Positions 1 through 52,876 of a stretch of DNA of 64,000 nt are shown in pieces. The notes below the pieces were generated by a model. The model was not told the origin of the DNA and did no database searches. It saw only the letters and a list, made by a program, of their open reading frames with translations. The position numbers and the translations under genes are program-made. The DNA comes from Atrina japonica (taxonomy: Eukaryota > Mollusca > Bivalvia > Pterioida > Pinnidae). Location of the stretch: positions 124,001 through 188,000 of the forward strand of contig BROG01000479.1 in NCBI GenBank assembly GCA_030159075.1, read 5' to 3'. The first letter of the stretch is position 1, and each line of letters opens with the position of its first letter.

Positions 1-38634
<38,634 letters not shown>

Positions 38635-38643
<9 letters not shown>

Positions 38644-38682
38644 TTTTGTTGTTATGACATCCAATACTCAGTGAAGAAGTAT
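38635..38682 (-). CDS. Micro-exon gene, start exon (5'UTR plus M-D-Y)
   Basis: This 48-bp exon follows a strong acceptor (poly-T then CACAG) and ends at a GTAAGT donor. The last nine bases are ATG GAT TAT in the favourable context AAAAATGG. An in-frame TGA lies 24 bases upstream, so translation of this frame probably starts here. A two-codon upstream ORF (ATG TCA TAA) precedes the start by a few bases and may dampen translation. The coding part is 38635-38643. Confidence 0.6.
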
Positions 38683-38899
38683 CTGTGAAAAAAAGATTAA
38701 TTATATCGTTATTCAAAATGTGAGCGTTTAAAATAACAAAAACATAAATCATAGAGGAATTGTAAAAAACTTAAGTATAATAAATACATATTTGATATTT
38801 ACTGGGTGCAGTCTTCGTCGATTGAAAATAAAACGTAATGGAAAAAATGGTATTCTTACAAAATCAAACATGATACTGAATATGATGACTGTTTGTTAG

Positions 38900-39143
38900 C
38901 ATGTATGTATGTATGTATGTATGTATGTATGTATGTATGTATGTATGTATGTATGTATATGTACGTATGTATGTATGTGGGTAGGTAGGTAGGTAGGTAT
39001 TTATGTGTGTATGTGTGTATGTATGTATGTATGTGTGTATGTATGTATGTATGTATGTATGTTTGTATGTGTGTATATGTACGTATGTATGTATGTGGGT
39101 AGGTCGGTAGGTAGGTAGGTATTTATGTGTGTATATGTGTATG

Positions 39144-39177
<34 letters not shown>

Positions 39178-39342
39178 TGTATGTATGTATGTATGTATGT
39201 ATGTATGTATGTATGTATGTATGCATGTATGTATGTATGTATGTATGTATGTATGTTATATGTATCTGTGTATGTATATATGTATATATGTATGTATGCA
39301 TGTATGTATGTATTTATATACGTATGTATGTATGTATTTATG
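38900..39342. repeat. (ATGT)n array with a higher-order ~118-bp duplication
   Basis: (ATGT)n is interrupted by 'GTGGGTAGGTAGGTAGG' blocks followed by TATTTATGTGTGTATG, occurring at ~38977 and again at ~39094, so a compound unit was duplicated. ORFs here are repeat artefacts. Confidence 0.92.
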
Positions 39343-39442
39343 GTAACAGAGGGAGTATACATTAGTTGGTATAATACAATATCTATGCAAAACTACGAAA
39401 TTATAAAGGTGATTATCTTGATAAAAATAAGGTATCAGATAG

Positions 39443-42000
39443 CTTAAAGGTTTTACAACAACGGAATGTAGAAAAATGTAATATAATAATGAGTTGAAAT
39501 AATCACAAGAATTATTTACAGAAAGTTATGTTGTTTCAATTGATTTTCTAATCAGGTTAACCAGAGCAGATTACGTTACTACTTTAAAGATCTTATAGTG
39601 AATACAAAGTAGACTTGCTGTATGTGTTAAACCTACTTGATATATACCTATCTTCTTATTTGAAACTGCAAAGGAGTGCTATGACAAGTCCATTATACTA
39701 TAATGTATTGACAGAGTCAATAAAACCCTAACGTTCGAGTGGGATATGTACACTAGCTAAATTGGCATGTTGTTATCAACCTTAATCAATATTGATTACA
39801 ATTCTTATGTAGATTGTCATAAATATTTTCTATGAACATATGACACTATAATACCAGATCTTATCAACTTTCAAAAAACCAGACACGAAATCGGATTTCA
39901 TGGTCCAAAAATAACTAAATTTGAAATACTGGTTAACTGCATTACAAAAGCAAATAGCAAGTTTTTGTGATATGTGCTTGTGACAACTGCAAGGTAAAAT
40001 ATTAAAGTTATTCATAGCTTATATCAAGTATTGTAAAAAGGTGCATAACAGAAAAAATTAGATTTTTAAATGATGGCAAACAATGATAAAATCCAACAAT
40101 TGAACAATCAATTTCCAATGTCGATTTCATGTCGAGTAAATTGCGTTAGACGTTACTACAGATATACGCCAATTTTCATGATCTTTATCGCGTAATAAAA
40201 CTATGGCATCAAAGAGAGACAATGACAGTGAAAAATATAGGAAATAGGACATAGTATTCTTCCACCTACATCCGTAAAAGAAGATTGAGTAGGTATTCCT
40301 TTTGTCTGATGTCATTTATTTGAATAATGTATTATAAATGGTTGTTTAAAAGGTTTTTTTAAGTTGTTTTTAATTGTTGTAAAAGTTTTCGCCCAAGTGC
40401 CAAATATAGACCTATAGAAATAAAGCTATTAAGATGGGACAACGTACAATGGTTACACCAACATTTTATTTTAATCAGAATTCCTTTATCAAAATATATG
40501 CATTATCCAATATTTATTAAAGTTTATGTATATAACTAAATCTTCCGAGTAAATCATTTTGTAAGATTGTCTTTTCAACCGACAAATACTTTCTTAAGTG
40601 GACCAAAGTTTATTTGCTTTTATAGATACATTTTTCATGAACCCGGAGTAATTTTGAAATTTTCTGTATTTTAGCTATCAAATTAATCGCATCAGGTTAG
40701 ATCCATTCCTGTACAGATTCGTCACATACACTCTACTTTAAAAGTTCTTTAGTGAATTAATTATAATTCAGAGGGAATTGGGATTTTGACAGATAGAATA
40801 GCTGGAAGTAGATGCAGGTACCGCGAGTAAGCCATAGCAGCGGTACCGTGTTATGTAAATAAAGGACTATAATGTTATATGGTCCAGACAGTCTTACATT
40901 CCCCAAATCGAAATATATGCTATGAAATATTGTCTTGGACAGTTTGTTATCAAAAGTGTTCACGCGTTAAAAAAAGATAAATTTTATATATACTTAATAA
41001 CCCCAGGGCAAGATATCAATAAATTGCAATTTACAAGACTAATGTTTTCATTTCTACTCTAATATGATATTATTATTTTGCCGAAAGTCAAGAATAGATA
41101 TACAATAGTTGTCTATATTACTTTTTATATAAACACTCTACCATACATATTTAATTTCTCTACCATACATATTCCATTTCATTGTGCCTGTTATAAAGTA
41201 TAAGTCAATGGACACTGGAGTTATTTTAATTTCTACATTTCATGTCTTTTAATAAGGAGCTCTCGTGTCCTGAAGCTTTTAATTTTTACCAAAATATATT
41301 TATTAAGTACGTACCTAGGTATGCTCTTTTATGGGCCCTTTATGTTGGTTTTAAAACTTGACATGGTTCGTGTTTGTTCTAAGCTGGTACCAAAATTGTT
41401 TTATTATAGTTTTTTTATATACACCCACTTGTTAGGTTAATTCATAATTCAAATATTCCACTTGAATGTCAAATCTCTTACAATTAAGTTGGAAACTTTT
41501 TGACATATTGTTTGTATCAAAGTTAAAAAAGAAAATAATTTAAAAACTTTTCAGACTGTTTTTACTATGCTAATAGTGGTATTTCATAAAGTAGTATGAG
41601 TTACCATGAGTAAGAAAAATAATTCGATCGAGTGGATCAACCACTTTAACGATATACATGTACATTACGCTGGGTATTAAGATTAGCAGTCATACCAAAC
41701 CAGTACGGAATCTATGCAAGATTGAAAAATCATAATATATAATTTTGTCGAATTAAACTAGCTTAGTAGTATTATTGTTTATATCAAACTAAAAATAATA
41801 ATGCCTGCCCTTTGATAGAACAAAAATAGGTCAGGGGAAACGTTGTTGTTCATACATCGAGATTTGCTTGTTATTGAGATCGCCATTCAAATTTTCTTTT
41901 ATTTCTTATTCAGACATATTTTGGCTGTTATAGTAGTTAGTAGCAAAGGGGAATATAAGACGACTGGTCTTCCTCAAGTAAATATCATCTTATAATTTTA
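39443..42000. other. Gene-free stretch
   Basis: AT-rich unique sequence with no exon, element or array I can support. Confidence 0.5.
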
Positions 42001-42001
42001 A

Positions 42002-42010
42002 ACACACACG

Positions 42011-42052
<42 letters not shown>

Positions 42053-42190
42053 CACACACATACACACACACATACACACACCTATACAAACACACACACA
42101 CACCTATACAAACACACACACACACCTATACAAACACACACACACACCTATACAAACACACACACACATACACACACACACACACGCACA
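42002..42190. repeat. (CA)n/(TA)n compound array with a 22-bp subrepeat
   Basis: The unit 'CACACCTATACAAACACACA' is repeated about four times between 42074 and 42165, within (CA)n and a short (TA)n. Confidence 0.92.
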
Positions 42191-42288
42191 CTGACCATAT
42201 TCAAATTTTCAAAATCACACATACCCCGTCATTGGCCTCCCATTTACAAAATAGAAGAGAGGAACACTTTTTTACCTAATCAGTGAAA

Positions 42289-42460
42289 CTTATATATAAC
42301 GACCTCCTGAGGGACACCAGAAAATCGGTCTTTAAAGGGAGGTGGTCCTTGCATAGAGATTGATTTGTACACAAATGGTACTATTGGGGACAGCAAAGTC
42401 GGTCTTTGTGACCAGGTGGTCTTTATACACAGGTGGTTGCTAAAGCAGGTTTTACTTTAT
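42289..42460. mobile_element. Copy of the TACAGTGAAACCTG family
   Basis: 'TATATATAACGACCTCCTGA', 'TTTGTGACCAGGTGGTCTTT' and 'TAAAGCAGGTTTTACTTTA' match the 9.9-kb copy on the opposite strand. Confidence 0.6.
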
Positions 42461-44061
42461 TTGGATATATATATATGTACCACCGAAAACCTTATTAAAT
42501 ATACGTGCATGATACCATAAATCGTATTGAATTATGTTGTATCTACTGTGCTTGAATAAACATTGGTGTTAAAATAGGTATCAAAGCTTAGCCGAGCTTA
42601 TCACAGCTGTAACATTGTTTCGCTGTCAAATGTTACGCATTAAATTAAATTTAGAGTTGTCTAACTTTTGTGTTCTACAATACAGAATTGTTTGTGTCAC
42701 TTTTTTATATACTTCCAAGTGTTTGTCAGAGGCTGTTATACATACTTAGCAGGTGTTAGCAGTTTAATGTGATTCAACAAAAAAGAAAAGCGTAATCAAA
42801 GTCAGTAATGATTTGGAAATGTCCCAAAAATATTCTAAAACGCAGAAAGTGTTGAGATTATATGATTTTCCAAAATAGTGTTACAAGGTTATTATGGGCA
42901 TGACACATCAAATAATTGACTCTTTATCTTTTCAACCTTGTTACAAACCGGTTAATTACTCTTTATTAATATTTTGTTGTCCTTTAAATACATTAAAGTC
43001 ACGATCTTGTGTTTCACTCCATTTAGATCAGCTACACCTTCTAAAACGTCAAGTAATGGTTGTATATCGCATTAAGAATGGGTATATGGTACGGCAGGTC
43101 ATTTAGTTCATATTTAAAATGCCTGACAACGACAAAAAATACGAAAAACAATGAAAAGACAATTGAAATTGTTGAAATGCTCCATAAACAGCAAGACAAA
43201 GGTCATCCCATGAAAACTTTAATTAAACATGAGGAACTTTGTGATTGAAATATCGATTTTGCTTGCCAAAATCATTAATCAAGAAACATTTTAAGCAAAG
43301 AATGTACAAACCCATAATGAATCATGTTCTTCTGTATGGTTCTTCTGTATAAACGAGTCATTTAATATTGTTATATTTGCGGTCGAGTGAAATATCGCAA
43401 AATTCGATTGCCCAGTGAAACAAAATACCTTGTAAAGTACATTAAGTTCAATATTAATATGTAGTACCCATCTTTATGTATAAACACTGTTGCAATAGAC
43501 CCTTTAGCTGTAACTGCGGACCTGTGACTTTGAGTGGCAAAATGATACAGATACCCACAAAAACATAGACGTCTTTATAGTAACTGATTAGTTTCTTGAT
43601 GTCATTTTCCGGGAATCTGTACATTTTGTCACTCATAGTTACAGCACCATAGTTACAGTTAAAGAGTTTATAGAACTATATCTGAGGCTAAAATACGACG
43701 AAATAGATAAGCCCATTACACTTATTTTTCTGGAAACGTGATGCACAAAATTTAATGCTAGCGAATAAACTGAGATCGGTTACGCAGCTTTTATATTGCA
43801 TACACCCGGTCGTTGTCGTGTAATTATTATATTGTAATGTCACAAAGTATCAAGTTCATTCTGTCACATGTAAAGGTCACAGTCTATACCAAAGTCTTAG
43901 TCTTCAGGAGGTTTAGGAGACAATATATACAAATATGTCGAACATTTGTGTTTTTCATTAGTTACAGTAACTATGTACAGTACACATACTGGTAATGTTA
44001 TTGCATTATTAGAGTGTATGCAATAGACAAAACTACACATATGTTTCTTTCCGTATCATCA

Positions 44062-44527
44062 GACTGCACGAGATCGTTGAAGCGGATGGATTTAATGAGA
44101 ACATAGTTCGAGTTGAATCCATCCGCTACAACGATCAAGTGCAGTCTGTTTTGTATTTATTACATGTCCCTTATTTATCTATATGCGTACACAAATTCAA
44201 AATTCATTCCGTTTTAAACGACACAATCAAATATTTTGGATGACATGAGTACCATTCAACGTGAACATTCGAGTTGAATCCATCCGCTTCGACGATCAAG
44301 TGCAGTCTGTTAATACGGGTAGAAACATCTGTGTGGTTTTGTATTTATTACATGCCCCTTATTTATCTATATGCGTACACAAATTTAAAATTCATTCCCT
44401 TTTTAATGACACCATCAAATATTTTGGATTACATGAGTACCATTTAGAAATTAGCTCCGGCGAAATTTCCTTATCCAACTACAGTGCAAATCGACGATTG
44501 TACGGGCGTATTGAACTCGTATTGTAA
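44062..44527 (+). repeat. Palindrome plus direct duplication with coding-like frame
   Basis: 44060-44093 (CAGACTGCACGAGATCGTTG..AAGCGGATGG) is mirrored at 44118-44150. That right arm plus ~110 bp recurs at 44268-44440. The second copy has an 88-codon ORF (44261-44527) with RVESIRFDDQVQSV and ANRRLYGRIELVL; the first ends early at TGA. Many differences are at third positions. It may be a decayed, duplicated exon; the protein is not recognised. Confidence 0.4.
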
Positions 44528-44890
44528 CTTTATAATTCCATGCATGTAATAAACCAGTGTATCCATAGGTCACTATTTCAGTGTAAGAAATGTATCCATG
44601 TGGCATAGTAAGACAAGAAATGGTATTAGACTCAATGGTTATCCATTAAATGATTAAAGAAAGTAATGTGTCCAGTTTTTTTGTAATACGCGTAGTTAGG
44701 TTGTGCATTTTAAAATGTGATTAGTGCATGCATTAGATATTAGTGTTCATGACGTACGTCAGTGGACAAATGCATTACATAAACTGTAGTATAAATTATA
44801 CAAGTTATGCATGATAAATATCGTGGAAGGAAATTATTCTTTATATCGAGTAAAATCCAGTGTTATATTCATCAAATATTTTAATTTATA

Positions 44891-45014
<124 letters not shown>

Positions 45015-45133
45015 CTGGTGCTATATGGTACAAGTAACATTATATTTGCATTATCTATTTGTATTAAATGTAGGTTTTTGTATTCTCCATTGTATAATAG
45101 TGCCTAAACACTAAGCTTTGTTTCTAAAATATA

Positions 45134-45339
45134 CAGATTGCCAATTTTTATCCTCAATGATAATTGCAATTCAACAGCACATTTTCTGGTCGTTGATTTT
45201 TCCCACATGTGGCATGTACAACGAGACAGATACTGTCATTAGCTTGTTTTGTAATGCCAGCCATCCGGAACTAGATAATAAAGATCGAGATAAAATCTAT
45301 ACATATTTCGTATGTGCTAAACCAAAGCCTCGTCTATGA
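45134..45339 (+). pseudogene. Possible coding remnant
   Basis: After an acceptor-like TTCTAAAATATACAG, a frame runs about 68 codons to TGA, with FPTCGMYNETDTVISLFC and DNKDRDKIYTYFVCAKPK. Composition looks coding (Cys spaced, charged tail), but no partner exon was found. Could be chance. Confidence 0.22.
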
Positions 45340-46149
45340 TTCCATAATAGTGTCCCAAGGAATTCCAAAATAATAATTTGCATTATATGTGATATACTTA
45401 GTTCCACTGCACACAGAAGGCATTGAAAATAATGACACAGATTTTATAAAGGAATTTTATATTTCAAAAAAGAAATTTTGACCGATTTTGTAAGTGTCTG
45501 TTTATAACTTTACGTAATATATATGAATTTATTCATAGTCCACGTATTACCTATCGGACTTCTGGACCATAATTTTATTGATAACTATACCGATAGAATT
45601 CAAGTATTCTATCCGTGTGCTACAATGATATATTGTATCGTGTATATATCTAAATGATAAACCAACAGTCCGGAACAAACAAACATGATTGCGTACATAG
45701 TGCCATTCATAAAGCATAGATTGTTTAATATGTAGCTGTGAACTTTTAAACCTGGAAGCCGATAACTAACAGTTTTAGTTTACACAAACCTTTGGATTTA
45801 AATGTTTTAACTGATAACACCATAACGTGGACTTTACTGGTTACATCGTTTTATACACCACGTAAATGATGAATTAATGTTTTTAACGTAAAGAGGGTTT
45901 AGTTAAAGAAGAAAATGATTTTTACCAGAATACATTTGGGACACAAAATTTAAAATTCCAGTATCATAATTGCCGACTCGGTTTGTTAATGAAGAATAAA
46001 GTTTACATGAATATAAACTGTACATATTTTTAAAAATGTAATTATGAAGCATTAATACTAGCATTGGGACACATTGTCATTTTCTCAAAGGAAGTCGAAA
46101 GAAATCATCAATAGAGATGTATCCTCGCGCGTGTGTGTGTGTGTCACAA

Positions 46150-46490
46150 AGTCACAAAACTTTATATATACTGGATTTCATCCCCGAGGGTATACATACA
46201 CCGAGTACCTGGTATTTCGGTACCAGTTCATTATCTTTTACTGAAATAGTTTTTCGAATAGATAGAACCATTTGAATTCGAAACTCCTCAAACATCTTTA
46301 TAGAAACTGATCTTTTCTTGACGTCATTTGCAGGAAAGTCGTGTATTAAATTTCGGCTGAAATATATTCTCTTGATACATGTACTAACCGAATTCACGGA
46401 ATTACGTCTGGGAAAAAGTTGAAATCTGGGTAGCTGACCATATTGTATTTTTAAACTCAAAATCGTTTAAGCTACCTCAGTGTCAACTGC
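46150..46490 (-). mobile_element. Diverged dispersed repeat
   Basis: The segment around 46175-46225 (GGTATTTCGGTACCAG) recurs inverted at 57130-57180 (TACCGAAATACCAGG), and 46300-46345 (GAAACTGATC..TTGACGTCATTT) recurs at 43565-43612. A 102-codon minus-strand ORF covers it, but I do not recognise the protein. Probably a decayed transposable element. Confidence 0.35.
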
Positions 46491-46892
46491 CCATAGGTTT
46501 GGATTTAAGGAAATTAAATTCGATAAGAAGTTTAAATCCATGTATAAAAAGGCTTTCATGAAGGTAACCACTTTATCCTCAGTGTAATTAATGATGCCAA
46601 CTTTGAATATATAAATAAACTAGGTGCCATTGAATTGATATAAGTAATTAACACGAGAATGATAATATGACCTGTCAGAAAGACTACCTATCCTTTTTTC
46701 GACAGTCACATGTAAACTCTTGAACTTGTTTGCTCTCACAAACTGTACACATCAAGTCATTCATTTACTCCCCTCCACTTTTTATTTACACTTTATTATA
46801 TTTGAACACAGAATGAGGCCCTTGTTTTAAATGTCAACTTTTCTTGTGCATCTTTTGAATCCGATATTATTTACATTCATATTTATCTACTT

Positions 46893-46893
46893 G

Positions 46894-46934
<41 letters not shown>

Positions 46935-46983
46935 CCTGTCTGTCTGTCTGCCTGTGTATCTGTCTGTCTACCTACCTATCTAC

Positions 46984-47055
<72 letters not shown>

Positions 47056-47267
47056 TATCTTTCTTTCTTTCTATCTATCTATCTGTCTGTCTATCTGTCT
47101 GTCTGTCTATCTATATTTCTTTTTTATCTTTTTTATATGTCTATCTATCTATCTGTCTGTCTGTCTATCTGTCTGTCTGTCTATCTATATTCCTTTTTTT
47201 TTCTTTTTATATATCTATCTTTCTATTTATCTATCTGTATGTATGTATGTCTGTCTATCTATCTATA
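46893..47267. repeat. (CTAT)n/(CTGT)n array
   Basis: Tetranucleotide array with a ~70-bp internal duplication around 'TCTATATT(C)CTTTTTT' near 47110 and 47185. Confidence 0.92.
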
Positions 47268-47713
47268 GAGAGTAGACATTTAGAATTTGTATCTTCTGAC
47301 CGAAGTTATTAAACAAAATATTGTAGCTGTGCTAAAGATATAAGAAATATAAGTACATAGGCTGACAGTCACATATACATGTAAATCAAATTAACAATAT
47401 CGATTGGCGACCAAGTTGAACCTATTGATCAGTTGAAATTTTATGAACTCGCACAGTTTATTGCCTTGTTTTATGTTCTAGATATCATACATGTGGGACG
47501 ATTAGTTCGTTCATGCCTGCTTGCGTATATCTAGTATACACTAATCATGCTTACATTGCATAAATTATACAAAGCGACTGTGAAATAACAAGAAACGGTT
47601 TAGAAATATTAACAAATTTTTCCAATAAATTATAAATCTAAATTTTCGCATTAATCAATCTGTGTCTTACCTCTTTCTCTCTAAATTATATCTCTAAATT
47701 CTCTCGCTTAATC

Positions 47714-47860
<147 letters not shown>

Positions 47861-48125
47861 TATTTTATATACATGTATATCAGAGCAGAAATATCAAGAT
47901 TAAATTTCCAACGCTTCAACGCTAACTTGATTCTCACTCGAGCTATGGAGTTGGTGTAAGTGGAAATATAAACATAATACCAGAGTTAAAAAGAGGACTA
48001 CGGAAAGAATGTTACTGACTTGATCAATTGTGCAATAGATTTATGATGTTGGTATAACACATTGTTGTAACCGTTTATCAACCACATTTCATGCATTTAT
48101 TTGATTGCCAATACATACTTCACAA

Positions 48126-48352
48126 TGCTGTATTCCTGGACATTTTCGCCCTTTGTTAATTTGGCCCTTTTAAAACAGAAAACATATTTTCCCCGTCTTA
48201 AATTTGCCGACAAAGTATCATAGATGACACTCGTATATGTACGTGCTGCAGTTAATTAACTTAAAAATTTCGCCAATTTTAAATTCGCCCTATCATTTAA
48301 TGACGAAATTGGCGAAAATTAAAAGGGGCGAAAAAGGCCAGGTCTACAGTAT
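48126..48352. mobile_element. Inverted-repeat element (TTTCGCC motif)
   Basis: The left end 'TGTATTCCTGGACATTTTCG' mirrors the right end 'CGAAAAAGGCCAGGTCTACA'. Internal 'AATTTCGCCAATTTTAAATT' pairs with 'GACGAAATTGGCGAAAATT'. Non-coding MITE. Confidence 0.6.
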
Positions 48353-48829
48353 TAGCATTACTTTATGCCAAATTTATTAAATCATAAAATATATGCATTT
48401 TGATCGCACAATATGTTTATCCACAAGAAAATGAAAGTCCATGAAAACTCACGTTTGCATTGAACTTCTGTCTACGTCATACCGTCATGGATACGTTGTT
48501 TTATTGAGTTAAGTTTATATCATTAAGGGATATATTAGGTTAAATAAATATTTGATGTTCGACATTCACCTTTACTCGCTGCTATCGTTCGATTTAAAAT
48601 ATCTATCAATTCAAGGTTTAAGAATGTCCAATTCTTGTCCAAATAATGTTTACTCTTACAAAGAGTAAAACAGGTAGATTAAATCAAATAACCTTTAAGA
48701 CTCGTAATGTTTCAATTTCAGTTTAAGTGTAGAAAGTAATGGGTATATAGGTAGATATTACCATGTAGAATGCTATAGAAATGAATTAGTTGGTTTGATA
48801 TAATAAACATAAAAGTGGTGCAACATTAC

Positions 48830-48957
48830 CTTGGCATTAAGATTTTATCGTGAGCCGCATATGTCTGTTTGTGTTACTGATGTTAGATAACTAGCTTGGT
48901 ATTAAAGTATTATTTTGAGCCGCTATGTCGGTTTGTCTTACTGACGTTATACGCCAT
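48830..48957. repeat. 64-bp tandem duplication
   Basis: Two units begin CTTGG(C/T)ATTAA, continue GAGCCGC..ATGTC and GTTTGT(G/C)TTACTGA, and are about 80% alike. Confidence 0.7.
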
Positions 48958-49642
48958 ACTCGACAATTATGCACTTACATGGCGACGGTCAGTTTCGGAC
49001 AATTATAGGGGAAACCATGTTCCAATGCACCCGGGTAGGAATCATCGGCTTTAGGCTAGTAAACTGACAAGCTTTGCCTCAAAATCAGATTATGATCTAA
49101 CGGAGTAAGTTGGAAGTCACGTTCACAAGGGGTGAAAGACGCCGTGGTATAATGCACGATTATAATCAGTGGGCCAAAGAAGCCAAAGAGCCACCATGAA
49201 AAAAAATTCGTACATAACGTCATCTACATCATAATTTCTAGTTTTGATAATTATTTAAAAAACAAAATTTTGTAAATGAAGTCTCAAAGGTATAGTGCTT
49301 GATTTTCATTTTCGTGATCTATCACATTTTACTGTAAAATACATGGCACTACATGTCCCTTTTTGCAGACAACGATTTCACTCATACTGCTAATATGATA
49401 GGAAGTACAGTGAAAAATACGTGTCGTAATCCCTTTAATATATAAATGGTCGTAAGTTACCCTGGAAATGTAACCAAAACATTTACATACTTTCCTGCTA
49501 CGCGTTTATCTAGAAAATGTTCAGATATTTTCTAATGTTACTAAATCAATCATCAAGCAAAATTTGTGTTTTGTTAGCAGTGTGGTGATATTTTTTAAAA
49601 ACTCGTATTTATTTTTTGTACTTACTCAATTACACACACAAT

Positions 49643-49676
49643 TTCTTTCTTTCTTTCTTTCTATCTATCTATCTAC

Positions 49677-49717
<41 letters not shown>

Positions 49718-49751
49718 ACCAAATTCGTAATGTTTCAATTTCTATCTATTA

Positions 49752-49803
<52 letters not shown>

Positions 49804-49840
49804 ACCAAATTCGTAATGTTTCAATTTCTATCTAGTATTA

Positions 49841-49886
<46 letters not shown>
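49643..49886. repeat. (CTAT)n array with duplicated unique insert
   Basis: Two copies of a ~30-bp insert (CACCAAATTCGTAATGTTTC..) at 49718 and 49802 split the array into three, so an array plus its flank was duplicated. Confidence 0.92.
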
Positions 49887-51314
49887 ACTACCAGTAAATT
49901 ATAGAATTTATGACTGCAGATACATCAATGTTAAAAATCTAAAATGCAACGTTTTAATATAGCCCATAAAATTTTTTAAATCATTTACATTGAGATTTTA
50001 ATCATTCGAAGGAAATTTTTGAGTACTTGAGAGAATGTTCTATTTCCCAGACACGGTATCGAGATAACAGTTCAGGCGTCAAAATTGTAAACAAAATATT
50101 GTTATACTTTTACGATTCTCCTTCAGGTAAAAAGCATACGTACCCATTATTTATAATGGAAATATAACCATTTAAAAGGTACCTTACCATGACTAAAGGA
50201 TATGCGTATATAAACAAAACTAAATGTGTATGTAATTGACTTTGAATACACTAAATATTCGGCCGTGTCATTCCTTTTCTTTGGCGATTGATCTTTTCTT
50301 TATGGAACGGTAACTTTTTTATATTTATAATACCAAGATTAAATGTTAGGAGGATTTAACCTGATTAAAAGAAATTATTTGGACAACTGTTCCATCGGTT
50401 AGAAACATTAGTGTGAGAGTCTTGACAACGCGCATGCGCATTCTTTATTCACTTTTGTCTTGAAATATGCTAAGACAATTAATCGTGAGAAAAATAAATC
50501 TACTCAAGATCTGGTTTTAATGATTGATATTAAGTATAAATAGGAGAAATTGATTGCCCAAAATCGTATTTCATGAAAATTATACTTTAACGATTACGAT
50601 AGCGTAAATTTTTATTTTATAACAATAAATTTTAGATAATTTTAGATTCTGTAACACTTTTAATTTTGACATTATTTGTAGAAGAAAGTGACAATAAAAC
50701 TGCCAAAATGAAATGCATTATTCTACAACTAAATATTGATGCGAAAGACTCTATATTGACACAACAAATGTCACTTTAAGCATGTCAGTTTCATAGCACT
50801 ATTGAATTTTGCCGTTTTCATATCTTGCATGTTACAATTTAAACGCTTAATCAGTACCACGAGATTTATCGCTCTTATAAAAATAACAACACATTGATTT
50901 TGTTCTGTGTATTTAAACTTCTGACTAACGAATAACTTATTTACAATACTGCAACAACTTGTCATGTATATTTCGACGTCGTGTGGGTATTTATCTTAAC
51001 GCATATTTGGATTGTGTTAAACAGCAATGCTTGATTTACAATGAAAAGACAATATCTAGCAATGTTTAAATGGCTTATGTTATAGCACTTAAACAGGTTG
51101 ATTACAAATACAAAATATTTATCACTTACTTTTTTTTCTCGTCACACGTCAATAAATGATATACATCCAAAAGGTTAACAAATTTCAAAACGGAGTTCCA
51201 GTTATCACTGCACCATCCAATTTGAAATAAAGATCTGTAGAATTATACAGGAACAGCCTAGGTGACAAGCAAATAGAATGTTGATTTAGATATTACACAA
51301 GTAATTCTGTTTGT

Positions 51315-51422
51315 ATGGAAGCCTTAATGCTAATTCCAAATGTTTGCCAAACGGATATTGATAAAATACAAATAGACTCTGATGTGAGCCAAAACTTTGT
51401 TTACCGTTTCCTTCGCCTACAT
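51315..51422 (+). CDS. Possible first coding exon of an unknown plus-strand gene
   Basis: ATG at 51315 opens 36 codons (MEALMLIPNVCQTDIDK, VSQNFVYRFLRLH) ending at a consensus donor GTAAGT in phase 0. Read through the donor, the frame stops 30 codons later. No promoter or partner exon was identified. Confidence 0.25.
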
Positions 51423-52876
51423 GTAAGTACTATGTACAATCGGTCGGTTGACAAGCATATAAATATAAGAAAGGGAGGTAATTCTTTCTGTTCACCTGTG
51501 CAGTTAACATGAAATGAGATTTTTTTGCAAGCGTAAAAAATAATAACTAAATAGACATAATATGTTTTATAAGGCATGTGTTAAATTAACCTTTACAGTT
51601 AAGATTGGTTACATTTGACGCTTGTAAAAAAAATTAAAAAATATCTTGAAGATATACATGTATATGGTTATTTGAATTGAATTCAATTTAAAAACAAGAT
51701 AAGAAATAAACATTGTTACAAGTATTTAAATCGCGCTCTACCTGGAGAGATAAATACCCACTTTTTTCTCATTGGATTGGCATTGTATTTTAAATGTATC
51801 TATATTTATTTCATTTGCTTTAGTTGCTTTAATGTACGTCTACAATTTGATTTAGGTAGATAATAGGGACACTTTGCTCTGCTGTGGGTATATTTCCGAA
51901 AACTAGATAACGGAGAAAAAATGCATGTGTCACTTCCCACTAAATACATTCATTTGTTAATGGATAATTTTTCTTTCTTTTTTAAATGTACATGTATATA
52001 TTCACATCAACCTTTAAAGTGTATCGGGAGATTATGGTTTCATCTGGTATTATTTGCACAGTCGTAAATCACACAAGGCATGAAATACAAAAATAAGCAT
52101 TTTTATCTTAATTTCTTTACTCAATCTGAAATCTTCAAGGTTTGAGAATCAAATATTTGACATGTACGCCATCAATTAAAAAGATAAAAAGTCTTTTAAG
52201 CCGACTGTTTGTACTATCTATCTTTTTGTGTACAATTAAGTGCCAATATCACTATTATCGCTATAAATAGATGCTTTTGAAACAAACCATCTCAAAGAGG
52301 TGTATATAATGAAAGTGTGACAATCAAGCTGAGTATTTATTTCAGGTTAAATATTGTCAAGATTAGACTGTGAGACGTTCCAATATGATGTACACACTTG
52401 TTGATAATAAAAACGTGTATCTTTTCATTCAAAACAAATTATTCTCACACTGGCGCCTTAGTATGTAATAAAATGTGACTTATAAAAGAAACACCCGAGA
52501 GTATTTGTTAAAATATTGCTTTTTTATGGTATATATATCAAAATTCCAATTAAATTCAATTCTTATTTTCAATTCTTATTTTTCAGCGTTAAATAAACAC
52601 CATGCAAAATCAATGTAAACTGCTTTAAATATTTGCCGATTTTTTTATGAATAACTTTTTTATTTCATCGTATGAGGCAGCAGAACACAGATTTAACACT
52701 CGTGGTATGCACTCGTGTTAGATATTAACCCTTTCAACCCTGCAAATCATAATAGACCGGCCTTAAACAAAGGCAAAGAGCATACCACTCAGATAATCAG
52801 GGGTGAAATGGTTAAATAAAATGGCAAATATCATATATATACTTCCAGAATATCAGATAACAGTATAATGTTTTAG

